Shown piece by piece: positions 47,966-60,135 of a stretch of DNA of 64,000 nucleotides. Each line of letters begins with the position of its first letter. Position 1 is the stretch's first letter. The notes under the pieces are model-generated. The model ran no database searches and was not told the DNA's origin. It saw only the letters and a list, made by a program, of their open reading frames with translations. Position numbers and translations under genes: made by a program. This stretch comes from Cryptomeria japonica (taxonomy: Eukaryota; Streptophyta; Pinopsida; Cupressales; Cupressaceae), in assembly GCF_030272615.1 (NCBI RefSeq), contig NC_081414.1, forward strand, positions 819,282,396 to 819,346,395, in the 5' to 3' direction.

Positions 47966-50539
47966 TGCAAAGAGTGTCAACTAGGAAAGTTGACTAGGTC
48001 TAGTTTCAGCAGTAAAACCTTTTCATCTAAAAATGTGTTGGACTTAGTTCATACAGACATGTGTGGTCCCATGAGAACCAAGAGTTTCTATGGAGACTGG
48101 TATTTTATGTTGTTTGTGGATGACTTCTCAAGAATGATGTGGGATGTATTCTTGAAGGAAAAATCTGAGGCCTTTCATATGTTTAAAGTTTTTAAGGCTC
48201 GAGTAGAGAGAGGAACCGACAAGAATATAAAGTGTCTGAGATCAGATAGAGGAGGAGAGGTCACCTCTCAGGAGTTCATGAATTATTACGAGGAACAAGG
48301 GATTATGAGACAAATGTCTACACCCAGAACACCTCAACGAAATGGGGTTGCTGAAAGAAGAAATAGAACTCTTATTGATTGTGCAAGGACTTTGATGATA
48401 CAAAAGGACATTCCACATATTTTTTGGAGAGAAGAAATAAGCACTGTTGTATACACCTTGAACCAAATATAGGTAAATAAAGGGACAAATAAAACTCCCT
48501 ATGAATTATGGTGTGGATACTCACCTAATGTTTGTTATTTAAAAGTATTTGGAAGCAGGTGCTATATCAAGAGGGATGAGTATACTAGAAAATTTAATCC
48601 CAAGAGTGATGAAGGAACCTTCTTAGGTTACTCCATAAAGAGTAAGGCATATTGGTGTTTGAACAAAAGGACCGGTAAGATTGTAGAAAGTGCAAATGTC
48701 AGGGTAGATGAGTACTCTGAGAAGAATGAACTGGAAAGTAAGAGTGAACCAGAGGATGACAAAGGGTTCATGTACAATATACCAATAGAACCTACTAAAG
48801 AAGATCTCATTGAAGTGGAAAATGAAGCATCCTCTGAAGTAGAACTTGCACAACTGGTTGAAGAAGATCTAAGAAGTGAACCGGTATTGGCTAAGTATGT
48901 TAGAAACAATCATTCTGCAAAAAATATCATCGGTGACAAAGATGCAGGGGTTCTAACCAAAAGAAGAGCAAGAGAGAATGGTTGTATGCTCTCCATATTT
49001 GAGCCCAAAACAACAAAGGAGGCTCTAAAAGATGATGACTGGATCAAAACCATGGAAGAATAACTGGAGCAAATTGAGAAAAATGATACATGGACTCTAG
49101 TGCCTAGACTAGAAAACAAAAATGTGATAAGCACTAAGTGGGTGTTCAAAAATAAAATGGACAAAACCAGTAAAGTGATCAGAAACAAATAAAGATTAGT
49201 CTGTAAGGGCTATGCTCAAGAAGAAGGTTTGGACTATGGAGAAACCTTCACACCGGTGGCCAGGCTGGAAGGGGTCAGAATTTTGTTGGCCTATGCTACT
49301 TATAAAATTTTTAAAGTTTATCAAATGGATGCCAAATCAGCATTCTTAAATGGGGTGTTAGAGGAAGAAGTGTACATAGAGAAACCGGAAGGGTTTGCAT
49401 CTGAAGATGGAAGAAATATAGTATTTAGGTTGTAGAAGGCTCTATATGGGCTGAAACAAGCACCAAGAGCTTGGTATGAGAGGCTGCACTCATCTTTGCC
49501 AAGCATAGGGTTCAAAAGAACCAGTGATAATAGTAACCTGTATCTAAAGAGTGGAGTTGAAGGAAAATATCTAATTGTTGAGATCTTTGTAGATGACATC
49601 ATCTTTGGGGGAGATGATGAGATGAGTAGAAGCTTTGCAAAACAAATGAAGCAAAAATTTGAGATGTCCATGATTTGCAAGATAAAGTTTTTTATTGGCC
49701 TGCAAGTCTCAAAGCTGAAGAATGGCATCTTCATTAGTGAGACTAAGTACATAAGAGAAATTTTGAAAACTTTTGGAATGGAATATTGCAAACTTGTTGG
49801 AACTCCAATGGTTACAAGTTGCAAGCTCTCTAAATATGATGAGGCTGAAGAAGTGAATGAGATACTTTACCGGTCCATGATCAGTAAGTTACAATATGCA
49901 GTACATAGTAGACCAAACATAGCATAAGTTGTTGGCTTGGTTGCCAGATTTTTTACAAATCCAAAAGAGACTTACATGGTGGCAGTCAAAAGAATATTTA
50001 GATACCTCAAGGGGACTGATGAATATGGTCTCTAGTATCCACATAAGGGAGACTTCAGCTTAAGTGTCTTCACTGATTCATATTGGGCAGGGAACATTGA
50101 TGACAGAAAGAGCACTAGTAGAGGTGCATTATTTCTCAGAGATAGGATTGTATCTTGGACAAGCAAGAAACAAAACTACATATCTCAATCCACAGCTAAG
50201 GTTGAGTATGTAGCTATTGCAATCAACTACACATAGATAGTTCGGATCAAGAAACTATTGGAAGGTATCCAAGAAAAAGTTATTGGACCGATAGTGATTC
50301 ATTGTGACAACACCAATGCCATTGACATTTCTAAGAGTCCGGTGATGCACTCCAAAATGAAGCATATAGCCATCAAATATCACTATCTAAGGGAACAAGT
50401 TCAAGAAAAGGAAGTGATGTTGGAATATATACCAACAAAAGAGCAGGTGGTTGATATCTTCACCAAGCCACTACAGAATGACACCTTTGAATATCTCAGA
50501 GGTAAGTTGGGGGTTATGCCCCTACATGCGGTAAAGTAA
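47966..50539 (+). pseudogene. pol: Integrase, RT and RNase H of element C
   Basis: Phase 2 begins with CKECQLGK (integrase zinc CxxC, 47962-47985). The integrase core shows HTDMCGP, SDRGGEV and NGVAERRNR, so the DDE residues are intact here, unlike in E. RT shows YQMDAKSAFLNG, LYGLKQAPRAWY and FVDDIIF (near 49590). RNase H shows FTDSYWAG, HCDNTNAI and HYLREQVQ, ending at the TAA at 50537. Stops lie at 48470, 49061, 49190, 49433, 49925, about 50033 and 50234. The gene order and sequence match E, a sister family. Confidence 0.93.
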
Positions 50540-50886
50540 GTAAAAAGGGCTCTACATCAATCTGGTATGATTTCAAGTTTTTCTTCTAAGACTAGATTGA
50601 TAAGTGTGGACTACTCCAGTTAGGGGGAGTAGTCTTGTAAGTATATACTAAAATGAATCTTTGGCATTGTTGTCAAAGGGGGAGATATGATTATAGTGTT
50701 TGAGCATTGGTAAGTAGTGACTGAGCTGAAGTTGTTGTATCATAGTATTACCAGTGATAGGGGGAGATATTCATTACTTGGGGTAGAAGTAATGATCGAA
50801 CCAGTACAAAGATGAAGGAAGAAGAAGAACATGCAACTAATTAGATAGATTCTAAAGTGTTTGCCATCAATGCCAAAGGGGGAGAT
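50540..50886 (+). other. 3' untranslated region and polypurine tract of element C
   Basis: It contains TTGGCATTGTTGTCAAAGGGG (50660-50680) and ends in CAAAGGGGGAGATT (polypurine tract 50874-50886) before the LTR. The corresponding region of E has the same two-part arrangement (17348 and 17511). Confidence 0.75.
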
Positions 50887-52536
50887 TGTTGAATTGTTGG
50901 CATTGACAAAACCGGTCAATCCAGAGAACCAGTATATGCACTATTTTTTGTCATTGATGTCTAACACTAACCGGTGTAGTGGTATCGGTAGAGTGATATT
51001 TTCTCAATAAGCAAAGGTGATGACTTACAAACACATAGAAACAACATTTGTAACAAATGACCAAAAGTTCAATCAGCTCAAGAAAAGATAGACTAAGCCA
51101 ACCGGTCTGTCATTTAGGAAGATAGGTTGCTCTGATGAGGATGAAGTTAGAAAAGGTGACTCAGACAAGAAAACTTGAAGTTGTATGCAAACCGGAACCT
51201 CATTAGCAAACAGGGGAATAGACTTGATGCTAGCACAACAAACAGACATTCAAAGGATGAACCAATAATATAGAAGTGCAGTGGCATACCGGTACACCGG
51301 TATGACAAAAGGAAGACAGGTGATCACCATAAATCTCGGAGCGGTGATCGGTTATTCAGTTGTGGTGGCAAAAGATGAGTTGGTGAGCTTGTGTCTATGC
51401 CAAATCACATATTGGTAAGGTCAATTTCAGTTATCATGTAGTCAATCATGATTACCTATGGATTTTATGGTTCACACTTAATTGACTAAACATGACTCAG
51501 AAGTTACTATCTTTGGGAGATGCAATGGCAGAATTTGTTGAATACTTGGCGGAATTGTTGTAAGGCGCGCAAAGAAAGAGTGGGAAATTTTGAATTTGAA
51601 ATCTTTTGAAATCCATGATTGCTTTGGTTGAGGTAACTCCTGAAAGTGTTGGTAGAAAATGTATAAAGTGTTTTTGAGTTCATTCAGAAAGTTTTGATCA
51701 TGAAATTTGCAAGAAGAAGATCTTGTTGAAGGTGATCCAAAGTGAAGAGCAAAGAGAGAAGGAGTGCTAAAAGGATTTAGCAGAGTAGAGGGTGTTTGAG
51801 GTAGACCGGCAAGGTGTAGAGTGGAGAGACAGAGAACTGGAAGAGTTCACAGCTGAGAGATAGAGAATCGGTAGAGTGCAAAGCTGAAGGTTAGAGGATC
51901 GGCAGAGTGCAAAGCTGAGGGACAAAGGACCGGCTAAGTGAAGAACTAAAGGTGGAAGAAGAAAATCGGTGTTGTGCAAAGCATATACAACCGGTGTGGA
52001 TAGAGTGTGATTCATATTGAGATATGATCAAGCTATCAGTAGCTAATTCAGCAGACAATCCAATTGTTTCTTTCTAACCATTGCAAATTAAATCCCTTAA
52101 AGGGGTGGACTTTAACAAGTCCCTTTTGTAAAATCCCTTAACTGGGTGACATCTTAATTGATGTTCTTAAGTCCTTTAATCAGGCTACTTTTAACAGGGT
52201 AAAGGCACTAACCAGCCTTAAACAAAATCCCTTAACCAGGTGGCACTTAACAATGTCTTTATAATCTCTTAACAGGGATGGCTCCTCACAGGGCGTACTC
52301 CAGAAGAGTACAAATTTTGTGAGTTCCTACTCACATCGTGGTTTTGTCCCATTTGGGTTTCCACGAGATAAATCTTGGTGTCACTGTCAACTTCTCATGC
52401 TTGCATATTTTACTTCAGTGATTTAGTATATTGATGAATATTAGATAAGTGTAGATTGGAGTTAAATGTTTTAATTGTGAAAAATTGATCAAGTGTTGAT
52501 TCACCCCTCCCCTCTTAGCACCGGTTGGAACTAACA
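50887..52536 (+). repeat. 3' LTR of element C
   Basis: 1650 bp, TGTTGAATTG to GAACTAACA. TATAAA at 51662-51667. Degenerate ATCCCTTAACxxGGTGG repeats near 52090-52270. Confidence 0.95.
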
Positions 52537-52541
52537 TCCTC

Positions 52542-55010
52542 TTTGGTTTAAGACAAGATAATGATCACTTGATATGGATAGTTGATAGAATTGATTAGAC
52601 AGCTTGATCAGTTTGATTACAGATTATTGCTTTGATAGTTGTATCCTTTGTTAATTTCATGTGAAGTGTTTATTGGATATCTGCTAGGGTGTTTGATTCT
52701 TGCGAGACATTTTATTGCAAGTTTTTTGGTTGATTTTTTATTTTTTAGTTCCTTTCCAAGATTTTTTTCGATGTTTTTGGATGATTTTTTTAGGATCATA
52801 TTTGAAATTTTTTTATTGATTTTTTGCATTTTCCAATGTTTTTGGTTGATTCTTCAAGAGATGAAACATGACCTATAATCAATTGATAAAGATATCTCAA
52901 ATAAAAGATAAGACTAACTTAACTAAATGAGTCAACAACCATATTGATCTTCTTGCCAAGGATAAGCATTTCTTGATTGGATGTTTGTTTGATAGGATTC
53001 CCATTGTAGGAAAGATGTATCTGTTAGGACATGATATCTGATAGGATGCCTATTTTAGGAATGATGTATCTATAAATGCATGTTGTTTGATAAGGATGTT
53101 CAAAACTAATAGGCAATTGATCAATTAAGTTGTAGACTAGCTTGGGAGTTTGTCTGTTGATACATGATTTATTAAGCTCAATGTTTTGATCTGTATTGAA
53201 TGATGGTCTATGTTTTCTTTCTTTGATTTTCAATTTTTTATTTTTTGATGTTTTTAGGGTTTTTTTAAGACATTTTATGATTTTTTTGGATTTTTTAAAG
53301 ATATTATACAATTTTTTTGGATTTTTTCAGCTATGCCCCCTATGTCTAGCAAGGCAAGAAATATTATGAGTGGATGAATGAACTAATGAGGTGAATATGG
53401 ATAGGAGAAAGATGGAGGTAACTTATTATGGAATTAGAGATGAGTTGGTTTCTAAGGACTATCGCACGATGGATAAAATGTTTCCAAGCTAAGGGATTTG
53501 ATAATGTAAGGTGATGGAATGGTGTATTGAATGGCATGTGGTCTACATGAAGGGACATGTCAAGAGATTTTTTTGAAACCATGTTTTTATATTATTTTTT
53601 TCTCCTTAGTTTTGATCAAGATCAAGGGATAGAAAGGGGATATGGATAGAGATAGAATGTGGATAGAAGAAGCAAGATCGTAGATAGTGATGGGTGATGG
53701 AAGCAAGGAATATATATGATAAGGGATATGGACTAGAAGGTATGAATAATGTTAAGCAAGATCATAGATAATGATGGATGATGTTTATGAATATCTTTAG
53801 CTTTATCAAGATCAAAGATGTAAAAAAAAGATGGATGTATATAGGGTAATGGAAATTGGAGGAAGGATAATGGGAGATGTGATAGAAAGGATAGAGTGGA
53901 TGAAACTTTCCCCCAAGTGTAGAGGTATCCATTTTCAAAAAGGTCAATGTGTAAAATCGTCACAACATCTAGTGTCACTCGAATAAGTGTTCCTGAACAT
54001 TTCAAAGATAGAGACCCAACCCACACTTACAACCTTTAGAAAATTCAATCGAACATATCTAGCGAATAGGAAGCATACTCAAAAGGGAAGAAGAATCCCA
54101 AACTGGGTCAAGGTACATAGTCTCTGATTATCCATGTTTGTGCAAGTGGGTTTATTCTGGCTCATATGATTATTGTAATTGTTAGAATCTTGCATGACTA
54201 GTTATGTCAGTTATCCTGACTTCAAAAGTATCATGGATAGAGCCTCGTTGCCAACAAGCATCCATAGCTCCGACGAGGTTATCATTGTAATCTCACGAAT
54301 ATTGCTCCATTGCCAGCCAAGCGTCCATAGCCCTGATGGAGTTACTTGCATGTTCCCAAAGCCAAGCATTTTGATATTGCATTTGATTGCATTTTTTTTT
54401 CTTGCTTATTTTTTTCTTTTGATCCTTTGATATTGTTTTTTCTCTTATTTATCCTTTTGTGCATTGGTTTGTAAGCAATGAATCTCACATAGGTTCAAGA
54501 ATTATAGTGACACTGAAGTAGGATTTCAGATTTTTCACTAGCCATGTCTTCACCTAAGAGATCACAATGATTTAGAGCAATTGATTAAGTGTGTGAGTTA
54601 TAGTAATGAATAGATGTCAATATAAAGATACAACAAGTGATTCTCTTTCCAGATTGAGTATGCATCCCAACCAAAAGATAGTGTTAAAGAGGAACAACCT
54701 CTAATTCTGAAGTGTTTCATGAATAGATACTAGGAAATTAAATGAGCACAAGATTAATCGTGGGCGAGCATGTGACAAAATGACACACGCCTATTTCACC
54801 AATGAATAATTTATGCAAAGGATTGAATGGGAGGGATGGAAAGATGGAAAAGAGGTGTTGGATGATAGATAGGATGTTGGAAGATTTGCAGTTGGGTGGA
54901 GAGAAATGTCTTCAAGATTAACGTTGGCACACACCTTGAGAGGAGATGGAGAGATGAAAGAAAAGTGGATCTTGGATTTTGAGATTTTGAGGGAGAAGTG
55001 GATGTGGAAT
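52542..55010 (-). other. Internal segment of element B between C and the cargo frame
   Basis: No recognisable gene on either strand. It holds poly-T-rich blocks (52730-52850 and 53210-53330) that give open but low-complexity frames. It also holds a pair of hairpins at 54241-54343. Confidence 0.5.
54241..54343. ncRNA. Two successive hairpins with compensatory stem changes (candidate structured element)
   Basis: Unit 1: CCTCGT (54243-54248) pairs with ACGAGG (54273-54278). Unit 2: CTCCAT (54305-54310) pairs with ATGGAG (54336-54341). The loops (24 and 25 bases) share TGCCA, AAGC, TCCATAGC. Three of the six stem pairs differ between units and in each case both partners changed. No RNA family is recognised. 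They lie inside element B, so could act in its RNA, which is made from the - strand, or in DNA. Confidence 0.4.
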
Positions 55011-56861
55011 TCAAATGATCGATGAATCAAATGATGGAAGAATAGATTTGGAAAATGGGACATGTGTAGATGGATGATTGAGAGAATCTTTTGGAATAGT
55101 AAGTATAGATGCCATATTTGATTTTTCTTTGGAATGCAATGCTTTTATGGGAACCCACATTGATTTTGACTTTTCTTTTCCTTTTGGTTCTTTGGAACGC
55201 ATTGCTTCTATAAGAGACTTAGGAATCCACATAGTTTTCAATTTTTCTTTTCTCATAATGGACTTTTGTATACTTTTGGATATTGCTTTATTCTTTTGGA
55301 TTAGATTTTTCTTTGATTTTACATGTATTTTAGATGGGACATGTTGATCTTTTGATGGATATGAATTTTTGGACTTGTGGAATTTATGCTTGGCATCCGA
55401 ATAGATTTCAAAGGGAATGAGATTCCTGGATGAATAAAAATGATATGGAGGTCTTTTAGATGGGTTGATGTAGGAAGATGGTTGGAAGGTGCTCCAAGAT
55501 ATGTACCTTTGTTGATCTTGATTAATGATAGGGTAACTGGATTGTGAGCTAAGTGTCATATGAATAGGCGATGGAGGAATGTAGGATCCTAAGATAGATG
55601 GAAGGGAGGAAAACTTTGATTTTGGAATAAAAGGACCCAAAATGGATTTGAAGGATGAATATATATGTTTATGTTGGAATTTAAAAGAAGAGACACTTGG
55701 ATTTTGACATGGAAGAGGATCATGAAGTATACTTGCTTTAATGAAAGTGGAGTAACCCATTTGATAGGTAAGTGGTTTGTGAATAGCTTTGATAGGGGTG
55801 ATGGGATCTTGTGGAAGATTAGGAGGATTATGACATGGACATGAAGGGAACCTTTGATCTTGACTTGGAATAGGATCCTTGGAGTTTGTGCTTTGATCTT
55901 GATTTTGAATTGGATCATTGGATTTTGTGCTTTGCTCTTGATTTTGAATTGAATCATCGGATTTTGTGCTTTGCTCATTATTTTGAATTGGGTCATTATG
56001 AATGGGATGAATATCATGATCTTTCTTAGGAGGTGGATGTTGAATGGGACTTGGAAATACACTCTGCTCTAGAGACAGAAGGTGATCTTCTTGAATGGAA
56101 TACAAAAAAATGAGAGAATTATCATGAGATTCTTCATAGGTGGGATCTTGATCAAAAATTGGGTAGGATGGAAGGGTTTGTTCTTGATGTTGATTTATTT
56201 TAGGACTCACTTCTTCCGACTTTGGATTATCCTCTTGACATGGGGTAGGAGTTTGGATATGCATGGGAGACTCTTGGAAGATTTCAACACTTTGGCTTGA
56301 TGAGAAAGGATTTTGAATGGGACTCACTATAATAGGTGTATATGATGTTATTGGGTCTTGAATTTATGAAGCATGGAAGGGACTAGCATCATGAATTGTA
56401 TTAGCTTGGAAAATTATTGTTGATAATCCTCGGGAGGTTGTGTTATTGGATAAAGATGGTGTGGACTTCTCTTGTGTGACTTCAGGGTATGAGGAAATGG
56501 TGGAAGATATGGAGGCTACTTGAGGTGAAAAGTCATGATGGGAAGAGCCATTGCTAGACATGGGCAGATGACCTTGTTGCATGATAGGTGACACATTGAC
56601 CATGTTCAATTGATCTCCAAAGGGTGACATGTTTGAAGATTCACTTGCATTTTTTTGGGATACCCTTGGTGGTTTGTTTGAAGACAGGAGGATATTCATA
56701 GACATGTGATGTGATTGAAGGTAAGATTGGTTGTGTAATTGTGTGTGACCTTGGTAGTGGTTGACTTGTTTGCACAATTTTTGGTGTTGAGAGTTGTGTT
56801 GTTTGTTGTATTGGTTATTGGACTTGCATTGTTGGATATGTTTGTTGTTGATATTGGTTTC
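55011..56861 (-). CDS. Cargo frame of element B, about 617 codons with one internal stop, unknown function
   Basis: On the - strand the phase is open from 56861 to the stop at 55011, with one internal stop at 56364-56366. The N-terminal part is Gln/Asn/Ser/His-rich. The central part is acidic and Pro-rich and contains a 13-residue repeat of type DPIQNQDQSTNSK, about 3.5 copies (55855-55994). The C-terminal third is Lys/Ser-rich with KSKKNLIQKNKAISKSIQKS and KEKSKSMWVPIKAL. No capsid, zinc knuckle or enzymatic motif is seen, and no membrane segment. The true start is not clear: an ATG at 57246 opens a different phase (MAYSAMVETISQ) and might be the beginning after a frame error. It stands where gag-pol would be expected after the leader, so it may be a replaced or highly diverged gag. 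Confidence 0.55.
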
Positions 56862-57246
56862 TCATGTTTATTTGTGTGAGAATAGTTGGTATGTCTGATT
56901 TCATAATAAGAGCTTGCACATCAAATGGCTCTAAGTTTGTATTAGGATGTCCGAATTATAGAAATAGTTTAGACATATGGAATCTACTCTCTTCACTTTT
57001 TTTAACCTTTTATTCCAAGATCTCTATTTATAAAGCTAATTTCTCTTCAATTGATGGAGAAATAGGTATGACACTTGTTTGTTCCTAGTAAGTTTAATGC
57101 ACGTTTTGGGACATGTATATGTTGGATTGAGATGGTTGATTGTTTGGTTGCAATGACATGGTCCCATGAAAGTTGGAAGTTTGATAAGGGCAATGTTGTC
57201 TCCTAGAAGTTTGAGAGATTGTTTCAACCATTGCACTATATGCCAT

Positions 57247-59220
57247 TTTTTTTGGATTTTTGAAGTTTAGGGATGAAATGCAATGCAACTAAAGGATGAA
57301 AGTGCAACCCTATTTTTTTTTTGGATTTTGTGAATTTTGAAAATGGACAATGCAACCGAGGATGACAAATACAACCTATGTTTTTGAATTTTTTTGACAA
57401 ATTGGATTAAGGAATGACAAGATGAAATCATAAAGAATGGCAATGCAACCTTGGACTTGGCCTAGGGAACAACCTAATTTTGAAGATAATGCAAAATGGA
57501 GATTATTATTTGACCCTATGTCTTATGAGGATGAAGACTATGCATGGACTAAAATTGGGATTATGACGATTGTGCAAGGACTTATGGAAAGTAAGGACAT
57601 AAATGAGGACTATAATGAGGATGATAATAAGGACTATGCAAGGACTTATGCAATGTAAGGACTTAAATGAAGATTATGATGACGTATATGGGAACTTAAT
57701 AAGGATGCAAATGGGGACTTATGCAAAGTAAGGATGTAAATGGGGACTATATGCAAAGACTTATGCAAAGTAAGGATGTAAATGAGGATTATAATGAGGA
57801 CTATGCAAGGACTATAATGCGAGGACTGATACAACATAAGGACATAAATGAGGACTATGCAAGATAATGTAAGGACTTATGTGAAGATTATGACGACGTA
57901 TAGGGGAACTTTATGAGGATGTAGATGAGGACTATGCAAGGACTATAATGCGAGGACTAATGCAACATAAGGATGTAAACGAGGACAGATGCAAAACCTA
58001 TGGTCACAAGTATGTAAAATTTTGGACTTTGTTGGATTGTCTAGTGTTTGAAGATAGACTTTGTTTCAAGTAACTCTATTTGTGGGACAAGTCTTTTTTC
58101 AATTCTGAGAACATTATCTAAAGATAAGTATAGCTGGATGAATTGTGTTTTGACGAACTTTGAGAATTCAGAGCTATGCAAGGTAGGGCCTAAAATAGCC
58201 CAAAATCAATACTAGCTCGATATTGGTTTAGCACAATGATACATATAAAAATATAAAAGATAATCTTAGGCTGGATATTGGAAACCGTTCAATGGGGGCC
58301 CACAGAAAAATACTGAGACAAGATGGATGGATAGAGAGTTTGGCAGTACTAGCTCCACTCCACGACACACACTTCTCGAGTATGCCAATCTCTCTTACCC
58401 CAAAGATCCAGAGATCTTATAACCAAATATTTTTTGTCTCATCATGCAAGGTACGTGGAGGGTATCTATGGGGTACGATCCACACTTCCAGAACCAATGA
58501 ACATGGGATTTGGGCTACTAAGTTGGTTCTTATTATAAATTTTGAGGGGTCCCAATCCAATGATGGATTCTCACAGCAAGCCACTTAAGGCTTTAGTTAA
58601 TCTAATCAATGTAGGGAAGGCCCCCACATACATCAAATTCACTCAACATTCTAGCCACCTGACCAATATGTTTATATAGTGCCTCAAAAAACCTGCTCGA
58701 GAGTACGCTAGGAGAGATGATATCTCCAATGCATCCCAATTTAAAATACCTCTGTGGGGTGATGAAATCCTTAGTCAAAGATATCCCTCACTATTGAAAA
58801 GAAAAAGTGGGTGTCATTATCACCTTTCCCTCTCTCCCAAGACCCCAAAGGAAGGTGTAAAGGTACTTAATGCAACAATAGGTCCACCCAAGACACAAAA
58901 AAGTTATTTTTCCTTTATATATTGCAATGTTTGATCTATTCTATTCATAAGGCATATTCATATCAATTTTAAAGCCCAAACTGAGGTGTGAGATACGCAT
59001 AGGCATGTATATTTTAAACACCAAAGTGAAATATGAGAGAATGCATGTCAATTTTAAACCCAAGATTTATTTTAAGCACCAATATGAAGTGTGAGAGCAT
59101 GCATGTCAATTTTAAACCCAAGATTTATTTTAAGAGCCAATATGAAGTGTGTGAGCATGCATGTCAATTTTAAACCCAAAATCCAAAAGTGAGTTAACCC
59201 TAAAGGATCATGCAATCAAA
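57247..59220 (-). repeat. Leader of element B with tandem repeats
   Basis: On the - strand: TTTTTTGG-rich stretch (57247-57420), a degenerate repeat of about 40-45 bp (57600-57990) with TGCATAGTCCTC and TTTACATCCTTA, a block (58290-58920) homologous to A 2500-3010, and a tandem repeat (58960-59180) homologous to A 2118-2405. No gene supported. Confidence 0.65.
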
Positions 59221-60119
59221 TTGTTAGTAGTTTCAAAATAACCTGGGATGATCAAGCCTTCTTTGTAATTTCACTACACGTTGTAAACAGGGAATCAATA
59301 ACCAAAAAATACATAGAAAAATAGAAAGCCAAACTACCTATTAAATGAATGCATGATACTAACAAAATGAATGCATAATGATAACTGCATGAATGTGTAA
59401 TGATGATTAAATGAATGTGTAAAACTGACTACACGAATGCGTAAAACTGATAGGACAAATGTGTGACAGATAAACAAAAAATCAAGAAACCCTATCAAAA
59501 GAACAAACTTCACCAAAAACCTGCAAGACAGAAGGTTAGACCCTAGTCAGATCTCTCATCAACCAGTCTATATTGATCAAGTTGTATTTCATTGTGTATG
59601 ATAGAACCAAGTTGTCAAATCTAGCAATGGCTTCTTGGTCTTCTAGGTCTTGTATTTTCTTTATTGCCTTTAGGATTCATTGGTAATGTTGGGCTTGCCT
59701 TCTTTGTTCAGTTGTTCTTCAAGCACCTGAAATCTTAAACTTCACCTTATGTGCCATGAGATATTATATTGAAAGAATCATATAAGGATAAAATCTTTAG
59801 ATTTGCAGAATTGACTGGAGAATTTAGACAGAACAGAGGATTATAAATTAAAAAAACACAAAAAAATAGAATGCCTAAATATTAACAATGAGTGCGTAAT
59901 GATGTCTAGATGAATGTGTAATAGGCTCTGCATGAATGTGTAACTCTGACTATATGAATGTTTAAATTTTTCTATACAATTGCATGATTTTGTCTGAACG
60001 AATGCATGATAGTTATATCCACCTTTGAAATCCATACAAAACCTGCAAAAAATATGAAAATTTGTACACTCTTGCAAAAACACAAAAGAAACATAGAGGG
60101 TTAATTAGTTGTTGTTCAT
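59221..60119 (-). repeat. Leader start of element B with ATGAATGCGTAA motifs
   Basis: Clusters at 59340-59465 and 59885-60010 of a motif that reads ATGAATGTGTAA or CGAATGCGTAA on the + strand, the counterpart of the CACGCATTCG words of element A. About ten copies, spaced 20-30 bp. Confidence 0.65.
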
Positions 60120-60120
60120 G

Positions 60121-60132
60121 TTAGGTTCACCA
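60121..60132 (-). other. Primer binding site of element B (TGGTGAACCTAA)
   Basis: On the - strand it directly follows the LTR end ACACA at 60136, offset by three bases, as in A and D. Confidence 0.75.
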
Positions 60133-60135
60133 AAA

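Larger units (their letters stand above)
30933..52536 (+). mobile_element. Element C: Ty1/copia LTR retrotransposon interrupted by D and F
   Basis: LTRs at 30933-32485 plus 40251-40357, and at 50887-52536, both starting TGTTGxATTGTTGGC. The flanks TCCTT (30928-30932) and TCCTC (52537-52541) are a four-of-five duplication. Primer site at 40360, gag-pol pieces at 40424-41035 and 47030-50539, polypurine tract at 50876. Own length without D and F is about 7.8 kb, close to element E. The LTR copies differ clearly (I estimate about 10 percent in the parts compared), older than D, which lies inside it. Confidence 0.94.

Noticed and set aside
52639-52878. Phe-rich open frame on + strand
   Set aside because: Arises from poly-T blocks in B's non-coding part.
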